NCBI RefSeq assembly: GCF_019175385.1
Contig: NC_083337.1
Coordinates: 168,901,713 to 168,965,712 of the forward strand
Direction of reading: 5' to 3'
Source: Lycium barbarum
Taxonomy: Eukaryota > Streptophyta > Magnoliopsida > Solanales > Solanaceae
DNA length: 64,000 nt
Shown here piece by piece: positions 32,945 to 44,983 of the stretch. Below the pieces are notes generated by a model. That model ran no database searches, was not told the origin of the DNA, and saw only the letters and a program-made list of their open reading frames with translations. A program made the translations under genes and the position numbers. Positions within the stretch are counted from its first letter, which is position 1. Each line of letters starts with the position of its first letter.

Positions 32945-33546
32945 ATAGTCTCTTCCGCTTAATTGACCAATTAGTTACACTTTTTCTGTTTTTTTTTTTT
33001 ACAAATAAATGTCATAGATGCCTTCTTTCACTTAATAGTGTATTTGATCTTAATTTACGCAAATTTCCCTTTTTACGTTGCTGTTTAAATTTTGACCTTA
33101 TTTTAAAAAGTTATGCAAAAAATAACTCTTAGAAAATTATTTTTTTGGACAAATTTAGACTTGGGTCTAACTTTTGCTCATATATTGGTAAACCTTACGA
33201 ATAAACATTAGATTGTAGTTTAATATTTATGCAATGATTAACAAAATTTTAGACTGTAACCTAACGTTTCTTTTAAAATTTTCAATTTGTTCAAAAGAAA
33301 CTTTTAGACCATGATCGAAAAGGTCCATGTGTTATAAGAAGAAAAATAAAAATAAAAAAATCATTCACTAAATAACTTACTCAAAAGGAGATAACAGGCG
33401 AAAATATCACGAATTTGCTGCTTGCTTTTACTCATTACTTCATGCATGTACCGTGATTCCACTAAAACTGGCCCATATAACTAGCTACTAGGCCGTGATT
33501 ACTTGGGCCGAAACTCTGCTCAAATCAAACTGGCCTTAAATCATTA

Positions 33547-34058
33547 TTTTGCGCGGATTTGTCTTCAAACGCGTTGGTCTTTAATTTTTGTCCCTCAAAT
33601 TGCAGGTCTTTAATTTTTTCCATTCTCCTAAAAAAGTGGCAGAAAATACTCCGAGGTTTTGGGTTCAAACCCCGGCTCAATAAAAAAAAAAAAATTGCAA
33701 GGCAAGGTTTCGCGAAAGTTAGGCCTTGTAAGGCATATCTTTTGTAGTTCTAAGTTATACCTAAGGCAAAAGTTATGCTAAACAAGGGATAAACTTTTAT
33801 ATAGAAACTGTGCTTATGATTTTTATTTTTTTTACTCTCTTGGGATTCTACAGAAGTTAAAGTCTAACTTTTGCAACTTTTGCTCGAATAGGCATAATTT
33901 TATATGAAATTCTGCCTTACGAATTTTTTTTTTATACTCTGCTGGGGTTTGAACCCAGAATCTCAAGAATATTTTCAGCCACTTAAAGTGTCGAAGGGTA
34001 AAAATTAAAGACCAGCAATTTGAAGGACAAAAATTAAGGACCACCCCTGACTAAGGGC
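33547..34058. mobile_element. Foldback element, B-box family, copy 5
   Basis: The left arm has TTGGTCTTTAATTTTTGTCC and TTGGGTTCAAACCCCGGC. The right arm has GGGGTTTGAACCCAGAATC and ATTAAAGACCAGCAATTTG. The core contains TTGCAAGGCAAGG and AATTCTGCCTTACG. Ends are approximate: possible flanks CCTTAAATC and CCTAAATCC are only loosely similar. Confidence 0.6.
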
Positions 34059-34059
34059 A

Positions 34060-37039
34060 TTTGTGGGGATGACCCGCCTAAATCCGCAATATGCTAACGT
34101 TCAGTTTCATTCGAAGCCCATTAAGGAGATTCCATAATTCTGAGATTGACTCATTAACGTCAGAAAATTGTCATTCAAACATGAAGTGAACAGATAGCCA
34201 CTTTAACTATTCCTATTTAAGGTACAGCTAAAGTTCATAAGTTTTTGTAAGATTAGTGGTGTCAAAATTACTTTAGACTCATAAGTTAGAAGTTTGCTTT
34301 AAACATATGGCAAGCCAAATTTCAAACAAAATGTCTAAAGTTTGGCTTTGAATTCTTTTTTTTGTCTGAAGTTTTTATTTGAGACTTTTTGCTGAATTTT
34401 TGTCTGTAATTGGCTGCTGCTCTTTGTTCGTTTTTCAACTCCACGTTTCGGTTAAATGTACATGACTTACATGGTTTTAAGGAAGGAACATTACGAAACC
34501 GACACAAAAATTAAGTATTCATCTTATTACTTTCGCATATGTATTATTTATTTTCCAAGAATGAATTATAGCTCCTTGGTATCACATATTGGAGCACAGA
34601 AAAAGTTAAAAGGAAGAAACTTAATTTTGAAAAAAAAAAAAAAAAAAAGAACTCTCCACCAACACGACTACTTAAAGTTACGAATCTTGTCATCATTAAA
34701 ATAAAAATGCTTAATTTTGCTTGCTTTGTTCTGTACACGTACTTGACAAGGCATAGACCCAACATTTTATGACACACACACAAGTATATTCGAGTATTCG
34801 ACAGATACACACACAGAGTCCATGAAGGAACATTGTATAATTTTTTACTTCTGATTTCTGTTTCTTTTGCTGGTAGACAATGGCTACACTTGATTTAATA
34901 TCACATTACTTATTTGCTTTTCAACCACACCTATATTTTCTTTTTTGGGGTGTTTCTTTTCTTTTTGTTTATATATATTGGCGTAGCAATTAGGTTCCTT
35001 ATAGACTACAGTAATGCATTGACACCCAATTCTTCTCAAGCCTGTTTGTGATATGTACGGATAATGTGTAAAAATAATGCACAAGTTTGTTTTATATACT
35101 GATAATGTACAAGAAAATCTGTTCAATCATATCAATTAAACTAACTACTGATAACTAAAATAATAAGCATTTATTGTTACCGGCAAAAAAAATAAGTTGT
35201 TACAATGACTTGAACTACAATAATGATGTAGATTATAGTATTCAATTTCGGTCTATATAAATATTTAAATTAATAAGAGCAATTAACTCGCAAGCTCGTG
35301 TGATGTACTATTTGGTTACGATAGAAATGAAAGGGATTGAAATAAACGAGAAATCAATAATAAGTAAGTAATATATAATTATATACTACTGGGATTAGAT
35401 GTGTCAAACTGCAAGATATTCTTAGAACATTGTTCTATTTTTTTATTTTTTTTTACCCCCTTTTTGAAGGATCTATAGTGTTTTTCACACTTCTGCTCTA
35501 GGGTGATATAGATTTGAACATTGTTCTAGTCTTCGTTTTTGGTTAAAGGAGATTGTACATTATTGATTAGTTTGCTTAGCTGTAAAAATAATTCTATTAC
35601 CGTATCAATATTTAAATAAGTGTAGCTGTTTCATGATAATAAGAGGAATTTGCCATAATATTGTCGTAATATAAATCTTAAATGTAGTGCTCTATAATCA
35701 TGAATCTTATAAGGGTTTGATAATATTTTTCAAACAAATTGATACAATTCCACACGATTATTCTAAATGGCTCGACAAAACTCGACCTTATTAATTACTA
35801 AAATACCAAAAACATGACAAATCAAGATTTTCAGTATGATGAGTACAAAAATATATACTGGAAAAAAAAAGTACAAAAATATATATCAAATAAATACTGG
35901 TGGTCCAATACTCCCTTTTTTTGTCATCGTCTAAATTAAAACTCCTATGCTATATAAAAAGAATATGGTTGTTCATTCCGGTTCCCACCTTTTCAATCGG
36001 TTGATGAATTGAACTTGATTTTTATTTGATGGATTACGTAATTGTCTTTCTTGTTAATTTGTATTTAAGCACAATGTTAGCACTGAACTAGTACTTTTTC
36101 ATTCATAAATCCACATATAACACACCTAGTCTAGATATATATAAACACAGTTACATAACTAATTAAGATCACGGAGCGCTTTATACAAATTTGATGTTTA
36201 TAGCCAATGGCTCACGCAAAAATTTGTATAAGGAAATTCTGAAGCGTCAAAATTACAACACTAGCGGGCACTAATGACGATATTAGGCACGACAAGCATG
36301 AATCATGCATGATGACTCTAATGGAAGTAGCAAAACCAGGAATTTTGCTAGCACTAAGGATTTAAGATTTAATGTAGACCTAAAACATAACTTTTAACCT
36401 ATATATGCAATACTATTTTGTATGTATACAGTACAATTTCTGATAAAAGGTGTTCAATTAACCACCCTTTAGTGTATATAGCTACGCCACTGCCTAATGG
36501 TGTTTTTAGCATTTTAATCATCATGCACATTGATAATAAATCTCTCGTATAATTTGCTGTAGAAACTTGAAAATGAATTGTTCGCAAGGAACTTGTGCTG
36601 GTCAAAGACAATGACTGAGGCTATAAATGAGAAAAATAATACTGCAAGAAAAAGGCTACGAAATAGTTGAGACTAGAGCGTCCTATTAATGACATAAATG
36701 CCTGGCAAAATAGATAGTCAAATATTGCTAAAATCAAATGTCTAAGAGATCCAATAGTAGCTCAATTATTGACCTAAATTAGAGCATCAAGTGACTAGCA
36801 GCAGTTTATAGTGTTAGATATCATCCTATTGCATAGCAATGGAGGTTTCAATGACCAGCTAATTATCGGTATTAATTAGGTCGGGCAGTCGGTGTCATAC
36901 AGTGTTTGAACGTTGACCAAAAAAAAAAAAAAGAAAAAGAGACCCCATAAAATAGGAAATTTCATGTATCCACGTTTTCTAGTAGTAATATTTATTATGT
37001 CATCAACTACTACTGTAATTATGCTCATGCAGCTATAAA
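34060..37039. other. Intergenic, no gene recognised
   Basis: About 3 kb of AT-rich DNA. The only element I can define is the truncated SINE at 35438-35515. There is an A-run at about 34631-34648 and a CACACA stretch near 34773-34815. No protein or RNA gene recognised. Confidence 0.45.
35438..35515 (-). mobile_element. 5'-truncated SINE, same family as 40241 and 47368
   Basis: A perfect 13-bp TSD GAACATTGTTCTA lies at 35425-35437 and 35516-35528. The body, read on the minus strand, matches the 3' part of the full copies (about GTGTGAAAAACACTATAGAT) and ends in an A-rich tail. The tRNA-like head is absent. Confidence 0.75.
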
Positions 37040-37041
37040 TA

Positions 37042-37288
37042 CTCCCTCCGTCCATGCTTTGCTTGTTCATTTTGATTTGGCACACCCAAGTACCAAATAA
37101 AATGATAATTTTATTAAATCAATCTTAATTATTATATGTTGAAAATGAATTGGAAATAATTATGATATTTAATAATAAGGGTAAAATAGATATAACATGA
37201 TAAATTATCTCTTTATTTTTTAAATTGGACAAGTAAAAATAAACATCTATTTTTAGTATAGTGGACAAGTAAAAATAGACAGGGTGAG
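37042..37288. mobile_element. Stowaway MITE
   Basis: CTCCCTCCGTCCATG at the left and GACAGGGTGAG at the right, with TA duplications at 37040-37041 and 37289-37290. The inner TACTTGTCC-type words are inverted. Confidence 0.75.
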
Positions 37289-37626
37289 TACTTTTTAAAC
37301 TACCGATATAGTTTAACCACTTATAACATGTTATTATCATATTTTAACATTCGATACTTGCGATGATAGGCCATGGAATTGGGTTTAAACAACAACCTAT
37401 GTTAATATACGATAATAATTCAGTTAATAGTCACGGAGATAAATTTAGGATTTGAAGTTTACGGGTTTTAGATTCAAGCCCTTTAAGATTACTCGGTTCA
37501 AATCAATAACTTATATATATGATTTTTTTTTTAAGAAATTAAATACAGGATTTCGACAAAAGTTACTAAGTTCTGTCAAATCCGTACCTTCTACTCTACC
37601 TCAATGCACTTCTACGCAGTCTAGTA

Positions 37627-37932
37627 CTCCCTCCGTCTATTTTTACTTGTCATGTATACTAAATATAGTTGTCTATTTTTACTTGTCCAGTTTGAAAAAT
37701 CAAGAGATAATTTACCATTTCTTACCTATTTTACCCTTATCATTAAGTATTGGGTTGGAGAGTTCAAGGAATTTTTAGTGGCTGCACAATTTTTTAAAGT
37801 ATGTTTTGTTGATTTCAATGATTAGTTTAATTAGCAATAATTAGGGGTGATATATTAAAATTGTCATTCTATTTTTAGCCCCTCAATAGGCGTGCAAGTC
37901 AATACATGACAAGTAAAAATGAACGGAGGGAG
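37627..37932. mobile_element. Stowaway MITE
   Basis: CTCCCTCCGTCTATTTTTAC at the left and AATGAACGGAGGGAG at the right; TA at 37625-37626 and 37933-37934. Termini are nearly perfect. It is related to the copy at 37042 and to the truncated piece in the last bHLH intron (about 50185-50272). Confidence 0.8.
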
Positions 37933-37934
37933 TA

Positions 37935-40240
37935 TTTGCAAAATATTAGTGAGAAGCAATTTTTGCTTGAAAAGGATGCCTAACCACATGCATCTATTGC
38001 AAATCCATTTACCTTTTTCTTTTTTCTCTTTTTTTTTTTTTTCTTCTAAAATCTTATTCTCCCACTGCATTTGCTAATTGCTAGGCTGGTAGTATGATTG
38101 GAAATGACTAGGAGTTGTGAATCTGTGACCAATTTGTTGTTAAAAGATCCCTATAAAGACCTATTTAATTACAGATCATTAATTCATCCCCGCTAGCAAT
38201 TTTGAAAACCAAGAAGAGAGGAGAAATGTTTTTTGGCTTTGAAGAATTTAATTTGCGTCAAATAAGTTAATTAAGGAATAGAACACTACGTGTCAAGAGG
38301 TTTTCTATTCTCAAAATTCGAATATTACATGACCTCTAAAAAAAGTTTCTTCAAATTTGGTAGATTCAATTAAGCTACTAAAAGATTAGTCAAATATACG
38401 GAAAGGAAAAAACAACCTCATGTACAACCCATGCTAGAAAGTTGTCAGCCTAAGCATAAGATATTACTATTAACTACTGAAAATAGCGAGCTTTTACTAG
38501 CCTATAACTACACTTTAATACTCCCTATTTATATACTACATTTTAAATAAAAAAAAAAAGGCAACATCATCCAAGTAATGCTTTACCTACTAAATATCTT
38601 TACAAATTATATTTTTCTTGGAATCAAAAAATTGTGTAGTCCTCACATTCACCTTTCATCCTATGAAGCTTCTACATGTGACTTTAGTTTTTTTCCTTGT
38701 TCTCATTTTTGCTCTCATTTATTTTTTAAGACAATCCACTAGGCCCTTTATAATTGGTGCTATTACTTATTCTCACTTTTACCATCATTTTTTTCTTATG
38801 ATACCCCACTTGGGCCTTTGTAATTGGTCAATATTATAGTGACTTCTTGTGAATATTTTTTGCTCCTTATTTAATTATTTTTTACTCCTTTATCTCAAAA
38901 TATTTGTTACATTTCGCTTCTCAGGGTCAAATTACATAAACTTTAACAAATATTTTAAGACTCTTTTCACTATATTGATAGGAGAATTGCAATTTATAGT
39001 ATTTTCAGTATATTTTTCGAATATCTAAGTTTTAATTTTAAAATATTTTATTAATCTAACTCAATTTAGCTTTGAAATTAGTCAAATTGCCTTTATATTT
39101 TGGGATGGAGAGAATATATTATTTGTCCTAATATGTTTTGGTAAAATTGGGGTAATTTTGGAGCCAAATTTTATTTTACAACTGAAGTGTTTATTAGGTA
39201 TTACAATATCTTATATCCTTAAAACGTCCAATATTTTGCTTCTTTAGTGAGCTCACATACGCTTATTATCCTAAAATTCTTTTTCAATACAGTTTTAAAA
39301 TATTTTACTTTATTAATGTACTTTAATTATTATTTATTAATCTTCTTGTAGGATCGCTAGGTTGATTTGTGTAAAGATTCTAAATTAAGGCTATATTATT
39401 GCAGTATAGATTTGAAGTTATTGGGATTTTTTTGTTGTGTTAGATGAATCTAGAGAAGAAAACGTGAGTTTTTTTAATACATGTGAAAATAAAATACATT
39501 ATTAATTTCTTAAATGAGTTTAAGTTTAGCGCACAATGAGTTAGACGCAGGGCGGAGCTAGAGTGGCGACGATAGTTTCGATTGGATCTGGTAATTTATG
39601 TTCACAAACTTTGTATTTGTCTATAAATTATTAATTTAATATGAAATAATTTAAAAATTAGAATTCAGAACTCATAAACTCCAAATCCCGGCTCTGCATC
39701 TGAATTGAAATAATTTTATTAACAATGAAAGTTAAAATGTTAAGAGTTTGGCACGGGCCTCACGATATATATATATATAGACACACACACACACACACAC
39801 ACACTTCAAATCATAGATCTGTCTCTGAACATTACAATTTTTTGTTTGGTTCCCTACTAGGTGTCCGGTACTCACATTGAGACCCGACTGATTTCTGAAT
39901 ATTTTATATACATATAAACCTAAATATTATTGTACATTAACTTGAAGTTATGTCGATATAGGAATACATATAAGTTCAAATCCTAGATTTATCTCTAAAC
40001 ATTACCTTTTTTTTATTTTCACCTAGAGTTCGATACCTTTAATTGGGTCTGACTAAGTTCGAATTTACGTCCGAAAATCTCACATTAGGAGTAAAACGCT
40101 CCTTAACAAAGGAGACTTCATACCCTAAAATCCAATCCACAACCTCCAATTAAAGTTAAAGAAATACTTACCGCTCTGCCACAATCTTCATTGGTCTTTA
40201 AACATTACCATCATTCTTATGGTAAAACGTGGTGTTACTT
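37935..40240. other. Intergenic, no gene recognised
   Basis: AT-rich. It holds a decayed Stowaway-like MITE at about 38885-39115 (TACTCCTTTATCTCAAAATA versus TTTTGGGATGGAGAGAATA), a compound TA/CA microsatellite (39765-39803) and an imperfect direct repeat around TCTCA(T/C)TTTT at 38700-38830. No gene. Confidence 0.45.
39765..39803 (+). repeat. Compound microsatellite (AT)n-(AC)n
   Basis: A short alternating AT stretch passes directly into AGACACACAC... with about eleven AC dinucleotides. Confidence 0.85.
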
Positions 40241-40384
40241 TTTTTCTTTTTTTTTCTTTTTTTCCCCCCTCCCATTTTAGGAGGATTAATAGTGTTTTCA
40301 CACTTCCTCTCCAGTGTGACTCGAACCCAGGACCTACCGATCGTGGGTGGAGGTGCTTAACCACTGAGCCATCCCTCACTTGTC
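40241..40384 (-). mobile_element. Full-length tRNA-derived SINE
   Basis: A perfect 16-bp TSD AAACGTGGTGTTACTT lies at 40225-40240 and 40385-40400. Read on the minus strand it starts GACAAGTGAGGGATGGCTCA, has an A box (TGGCTCAGTGGTTAAG) and a B box (GGGTTCGAGTCAC), and ends GGGAGGGGGG plus an A-rich tail. The tail order confirms the minus orientation. Confidence 0.88.
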
Positions 40385-40400
40385 AAACGTGGTGTTACTT

Positions 40401-41105
40401 GTGGTTGGCATCCGAAGACAAGATTTTCAATTATATTACTTGCAAGATTGAATCTGTGGCCAGGACTTGGCAACTATGGCTGGCAGAACGGAGCTAGCCT
40501 TTTGGTTGCAAATTCCGCCTAATTTAATAGCTTCAGTTTAAGATTTATATTCATATTAAAATTTTATTGATTATATATAATTATCAATTTAAAATTCAGT
40601 AACTTTAAAAAATTATAATTTCAAACTCATCAATTGCAAATTTTGACTTTGATTCTTATTATTGGCCGGCATTGCTGCTGCAATTTTTGAGGCATGACAG
40701 TGTCAAATGTCAATCGCTGACCCATTTCCCCACTACAGCCCAAATGTCTAACAAATAATTTGGTTTGGCCACATCACATATCTATGACAATGTATTAATT
40801 CGAGGTTTCACCACGTTTGTTAATAAGAGATTCATCGACAAGACTAGATACATTTAGTACTATGTAACATCCTATTCAAAGGGTCAATTGATATTTGGTA
40901 GCTTTTATAAATTTATTTTTAATTTTATATTTTTCTTATCATTCTTTTTCAATTTTTTATACATAAGAAATTAGAAAACAATACCTAAGAAATCTTTCAA
41001 GGTTATCTTCTACTATTAATGTACGTAAATGACTATGTTTACATATACTTCCTCCTATTCTAAGAATCGCATACTCATCTCAAGGAGATTTGCTTTTGTA
41101 ATCCC
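40401..41105. other. Intergenic, no gene recognised
   Basis: AT-rich with no gene, RNA or element that I can delimit. Confidence 0.45.
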
Positions 41106-41108
41106 TTA

Positions 41109-41390
41109 GTGGTCGTTTGGTTTAAGGTATAATATGGGTTATGCCGGTATTAATTTTTATATCACGTTTGGTATAAGATATAGATTTATTCCGGGATTAT
41201 TTTATACCTTGTACCAAACGTGGTATAAAAATTAGTGCTGGAATAACTCAACTTATACCTTCTTAACCCACTTATACTGGTATTATTTTATACCATCTTT
41301 CAGATGGTATAAAATAATACCAACAGATGGTATAAATTAGTCCCGGGATTGTAATCGCGGGACTATTTTGACCTCAAACCAAACGACCAC
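41109..41390. mobile_element. Tourist-like MITE (GTGGTCGTTTGG ends)
   Basis: Termini GTGGTCGTTTGGTTTAAGG and CCTCAAACCAAACGACCAC are almost perfect inverted repeats with a TTA duplication (41106-41108, 41391-41393). Internal GGTATAAAATAATACC words form further hairpins. Confidence 0.85.
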
Positions 41391-41747
41391 TTATAGTATT
41401 TGTTATTTTAGTTATACACAAGAAATTTTTGTACGATAATTTTTCTCTATTCAAATTATATATAAGCAGACATAGGAGATCATTTCCTGTTCACGAAAAC
41501 ATGCGTGTGCTTGTTTGTTTTCTTTTATTAATGGTAATTCAAGACATATTATCTTGGAAGTATTGCATGAATAAAATAGGAGATCCTGTCATCTTTAGTA
41601 GCAGCATTAATTCAATTACTTTTTAAACTCTTTAATACATCTCTGATATAATACTGTAGTAATGGAATAGAACGAAATAAAATTGCAGATCCAATAATCT
41701 GGCAGAAAGCTTGGAGCTTGGAAATGCAGCTAATGCATAAAAAATTG

Positions 41748-41898
41748 AGGTAAAAATCATTTACCCTTCCCAACTTTGCTTTAAAAAACAAACTCTCCCC
41801 TCAACTTTAAACAATAGACATTCTCCCCTAAGCTGCATAGTTGAGGGGGGAGTTTGATTTTTAAAGCAAAGTTGGGGAGGATAAATGATATTTACCCT
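41748..41898. mobile_element. Small foldback MITE, 151 bp
   Basis: 9-bp flanks AAAAAATTG and AAAAAAATG differ by one base. The whole element is essentially one hairpin: AGGTAAAAATCATTTACCC and CCCAACTTTGCTTTAAAAA are mirrored on the right as TTTTTAAAGCAAAGTTGGG and AAATGATATTTACCCT. Mutator-like TSD length. Confidence 0.75.
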
Positions 41899-42538
41899 AA
41901 AAAAATGCCCATCTAAACTTCGCAAAGTAATTCATGATCAGGATTGATGTACGTGGATAATCAAAGTTAAGTTATATCACAATGAAAGACCTTTAAATTC
42001 AGAATGAATATATCTTATTTACATCACAAACCTAACTAGCAAGGGCGGAGCTAGGGGCGCAGGGGTGTATCCAAATTTCTTCTCTAGAAAATTAAATTAT
42101 ACACATACATATAATTTAGGGAAAAGGGTAAAAAATACCCCTCTACTTTGGGAAAAGGGTTAAAAATATCCTCCATTACAAATTTGGGTCGAAAATATCC
42201 CTCCCGTCATTAAAGTTTTCGAATATACTCATGTCTTAACGGAAATATCCAACATAACCCGATTTCATTTTTAAACCCGCTCCTGTGCCTAGTGGCTCTA
42301 GATGTAGGACTCGGGAACAAGTTGGTCGCATATGGGTTTTTTATGTAGTTGGGTCGGGTTTAAATGGTACAACACAACAAGAAGCCCAGTAGAATCTCAC
42401 CATGTGGGGTCTGGTCGGGTTTAAATGGTGCGGGTTTAAAATGAAATGGGGTTATTTTGGGGAATTTGAGAATTTCCGTTAAGATAGGGGTATATTTGAA
42501 AACTTTAATGACAGGAGGGGTATTTTTGACCCAAATTT

Positions 42539-43380
42539 TTGTTGGGTTTACTTGATAGGTTGAATGGGAAATGAAGGGAAAATGAGTTGTTCCCTCTTGC
42601 TTTATGAAATAAGCATTTGTCCCTCATTAGTAGTGGAAAGAAAAGCTCTCCTACTTAGAAGTAGAAGCACTCCTTCTTCTTGTTAAAGGGTTAAGAAGAG
42701 GGTCTCCCCTCGCACCGTCGTCATCGCTCGATTCGGATTCGGTCAAATGATTTGATTGATTGATAATCTTTTTTGACCAAATTTCGCGACCCGTTTCTTT
42801 CCCGGATTAATTTAAAATTTAACTCCATTTTTTTACACTGTAATTTTTCTGAAAGGTTGCAAGCCTTTTCTGAAAGGTTGCAAACCTTTTACCAAACGGT
42901 GCTTCAATGACTATATATTTTCGTTGATCCTCAGAATTTTCACTTACGAAATTTTCTGATATTCTTCTTCTTCTTCTTCTTCTTCTTCTTCTTCTTCTTC
43001 TTCTTCTTCTTCTTCTTCTTCTTCTTCTTCTTTCTCCGCACTTCTTAAAAACTCTCCTATGATATACTACCTTCGAGTGGTTCGTCGTCATCAGAATTTG
43101 CTGTACCGCTATTTTGCTGAGTAAATCATTCTATCATGGGAGGAAAGATTTCAATACCTCAGGTACATTGACGGGAATAATTTCCTTAAGGACACACTGT
43201 GTATTCAGTGGGCTCGATTTGATTTTCCATATAATTTAACATACTATTCATATCATTTTTCAGTTTCTATTAATTTCGTTTTCTACAGTTTTGCAGAAAC
43301 TGGACAGATTCTGCTTTTTGTTTCAGGAATTATTCTAAGTTACTGTTTCAAAGTATTTTTTGCAATACAGAATTAATAAT
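42539..43380 (+). mobile_element. LTR-like insertion (possible solo LTR)
   Basis: 842 bp between two AATTT copies (42534-42538, 43381-43385) inside the right arm of a foldback element. It begins TTGTTGGGTTTACTTG, has a TATATATTTT at about 42913, the (TTC)23 run and no protein ORF. Length, 5-bp flanks and the near-TG start suit a solo LTR. The right end (GAATTAATAAT) lacks a clean CA, so the exact class is unsure. Confidence 0.4.
42962..43030 (+). repeat. (TTC)23 microsatellite
   Basis: Twenty-three uninterrupted TTC repeats. The minus-strand frame through it reads as poly-Arg and is not a gene. Confidence 0.95.
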
Positions 43381-43455
43381 AATTTGTAACGGAGGATATT
43401 TTTAGCCCCTTTCCCAAAGTAGAGGGGCATTTTTGACCCTTTTCCCTAAAATTTA

Positions 43456-44288
43456 ATTATCTTTTATGTATATTATAGATGTTGAATTCCTTTAATTTCT
43501 TTGTGAGTTTAACTTTTTTAATATTTTGTATATCTTATATAATTTATTCGTGTGTTTTAGTTTTTTGTATTTTGTATATTTTTTTATAGTTTGATTTGGA
43601 GTTAGACAGAGAATTGATTGATCGACTCTTTCCTTAATATATTGCACAACGTATGCCACACTTCTAGGGAATTTGACGCATAATTAGTCTTGGATTGTCA
43701 AAGGGACATCAATTAATCCTTATAGTCTTGGATTGTCAAAGTGACATGCAAAGTTAAAACGACTCATTGGCCCTTAGTGTACTGAAACTTCTTACATCGT
43801 CACATAAAATTCACTATTAACGCGCGAAATAAATGTCTAGTTATGCCATATTGGAAGAGATGTTTGAAGAAGACTCGAATTCATGTTTTTCATTGCATTT
43901 CTAAGAAATGGAGTTGAGTAATTGGTATTAAAAGTACTATGATATACTATATTATTACTATTATTATAATTAGTATGAATATGCAAACCCGACATTATCC
44001 GATTTAACCGGAGAAGTTGGAATTAGCGCAACGATTGACCTGTCCAAAACACGTTTAAGGAAAAAACACGTTTAAGGATTCTTACAAAATTATAATTCTG
44101 GGATGATTTGATAATTTATGTATAAACTTGCTCATGAGCTAAACCAGTGCATTGTAGCAGTCCTCCTTGTACTCTCTCGAATTTTATGGGAAGGTGTTGT
44201 TGTGTTAAACTAGTTTAAAGAGATTCTTAACATAAAGTAATAGTATTTTTTTAATCAAGCTCTTATGGTTTTTTTGAAACTCATACCA
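43456..44288. other. Intergenic, no gene recognised
   Basis: AT-rich; no gene. The phrase TAGTCTTGGATTGTCAAAG occurs twice (about 43685 and 43722) as a short tandem duplication. Confidence 0.45.
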
Positions 44289-44297
44289 TTAAAAGTA

Positions 44298-44790
44298 CGG
44301 AAAAGGGCCAAAATTATCCCTGAACTTTGAAAAATAGTTCATCAATACCCTTCGTTATACTTTAGGGCCAATTATACCCTTACCGTTATACTATGGGGTC
44401 AATTATACCCTTATGTCTAACAGCTGCCACGTGGCATCATCTCAGCCCTTCAAAATTATTTTCCCCTTAAATAATTTTTTACCCACTAAAATAACCCAAC
44501 CCGACCCGAATTTTTTTTTTTCCAGCCAAACTGATACGGATCCAACCCAATACCCCTTGGCTGGAAGGAAAAAAAAAATCGGGTCGGGTTTGGTTATTTT
44601 AGTGGATAAAAAATTATTTGAGGAGAAAATAATTTTGAAGGGCTGGGATGATGCCACGTGACAGCTGTTAGACATAAGGGTATAATTGACTCCATAGTAT
44701 AACAGTAAGGGTATAATTGGCCCTAAAGTATAACGAAGGGTATGAATGAACTATTTCCCAAAGTTCAGGGGTAATTTTGGCCTTTTTCCG
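44298..44790. mobile_element. Mutator-like foldback element, 493 bp
   Basis: 9-bp flanks TTAAAAGTA (44289-44297) and TTAAAAGCA (44791-44799) differ by one base. The arms start CGGAAAAGGGCCAAAATTA and mirror at the right end; they pair over nearly the whole element, including CAGCTGCCACGTGGCATCAT versus ATGATGCCACGTGACAGCTG. The near-identical ORFs on both strands are a consequence of this palindrome. Confidence 0.8.
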
Positions 44791-44983
44791 TTAAAAGCAT
44801 CACTATACTTTATATGTATCGTTTTTTTTTTCCTTATCAATTTTCACTGTGTTACCCTGTTCACACGCCTTAATTCCTCTGTTGAACGAAGTTTCACATG
44901 ACCCATCATCACGACTTTAGGATAATTTGGAGATTAGCTATCTGCCACCCATACCATTCAATTATTTATAGCTATCGAAAATT

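Larger units (their letters stand above)
42119..43446. mobile_element. Mutator-like foldback element split by a second insertion
   Basis: 9-bp flanks TATAATTTA (42110-42118) and TAAAATTTA (43447-43455) match 8 of 9. The arms begin GGGAAAAGGGTAAAAAATAC and mirror at the right end. The right arm reads up to ...GACCCAAATTT at 42538, is broken by an 842-bp insertion, and resumes AATTTGTAACGGAGGA at 43381. Without the insertion the element would be about 480 bp. Confidence 0.75.

Noticed and set aside
42819..43091. Minus-strand frame encoding a long poly-Arg protein
   Set aside because: It is only the translation of the (TTC)23 microsatellite inside an LTR-like insertion.
44413..44675. Two nearly identical proteins encoded on opposite strands
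   Set aside because: Direct result of the 493-bp palindromic foldback element; no family similarity.
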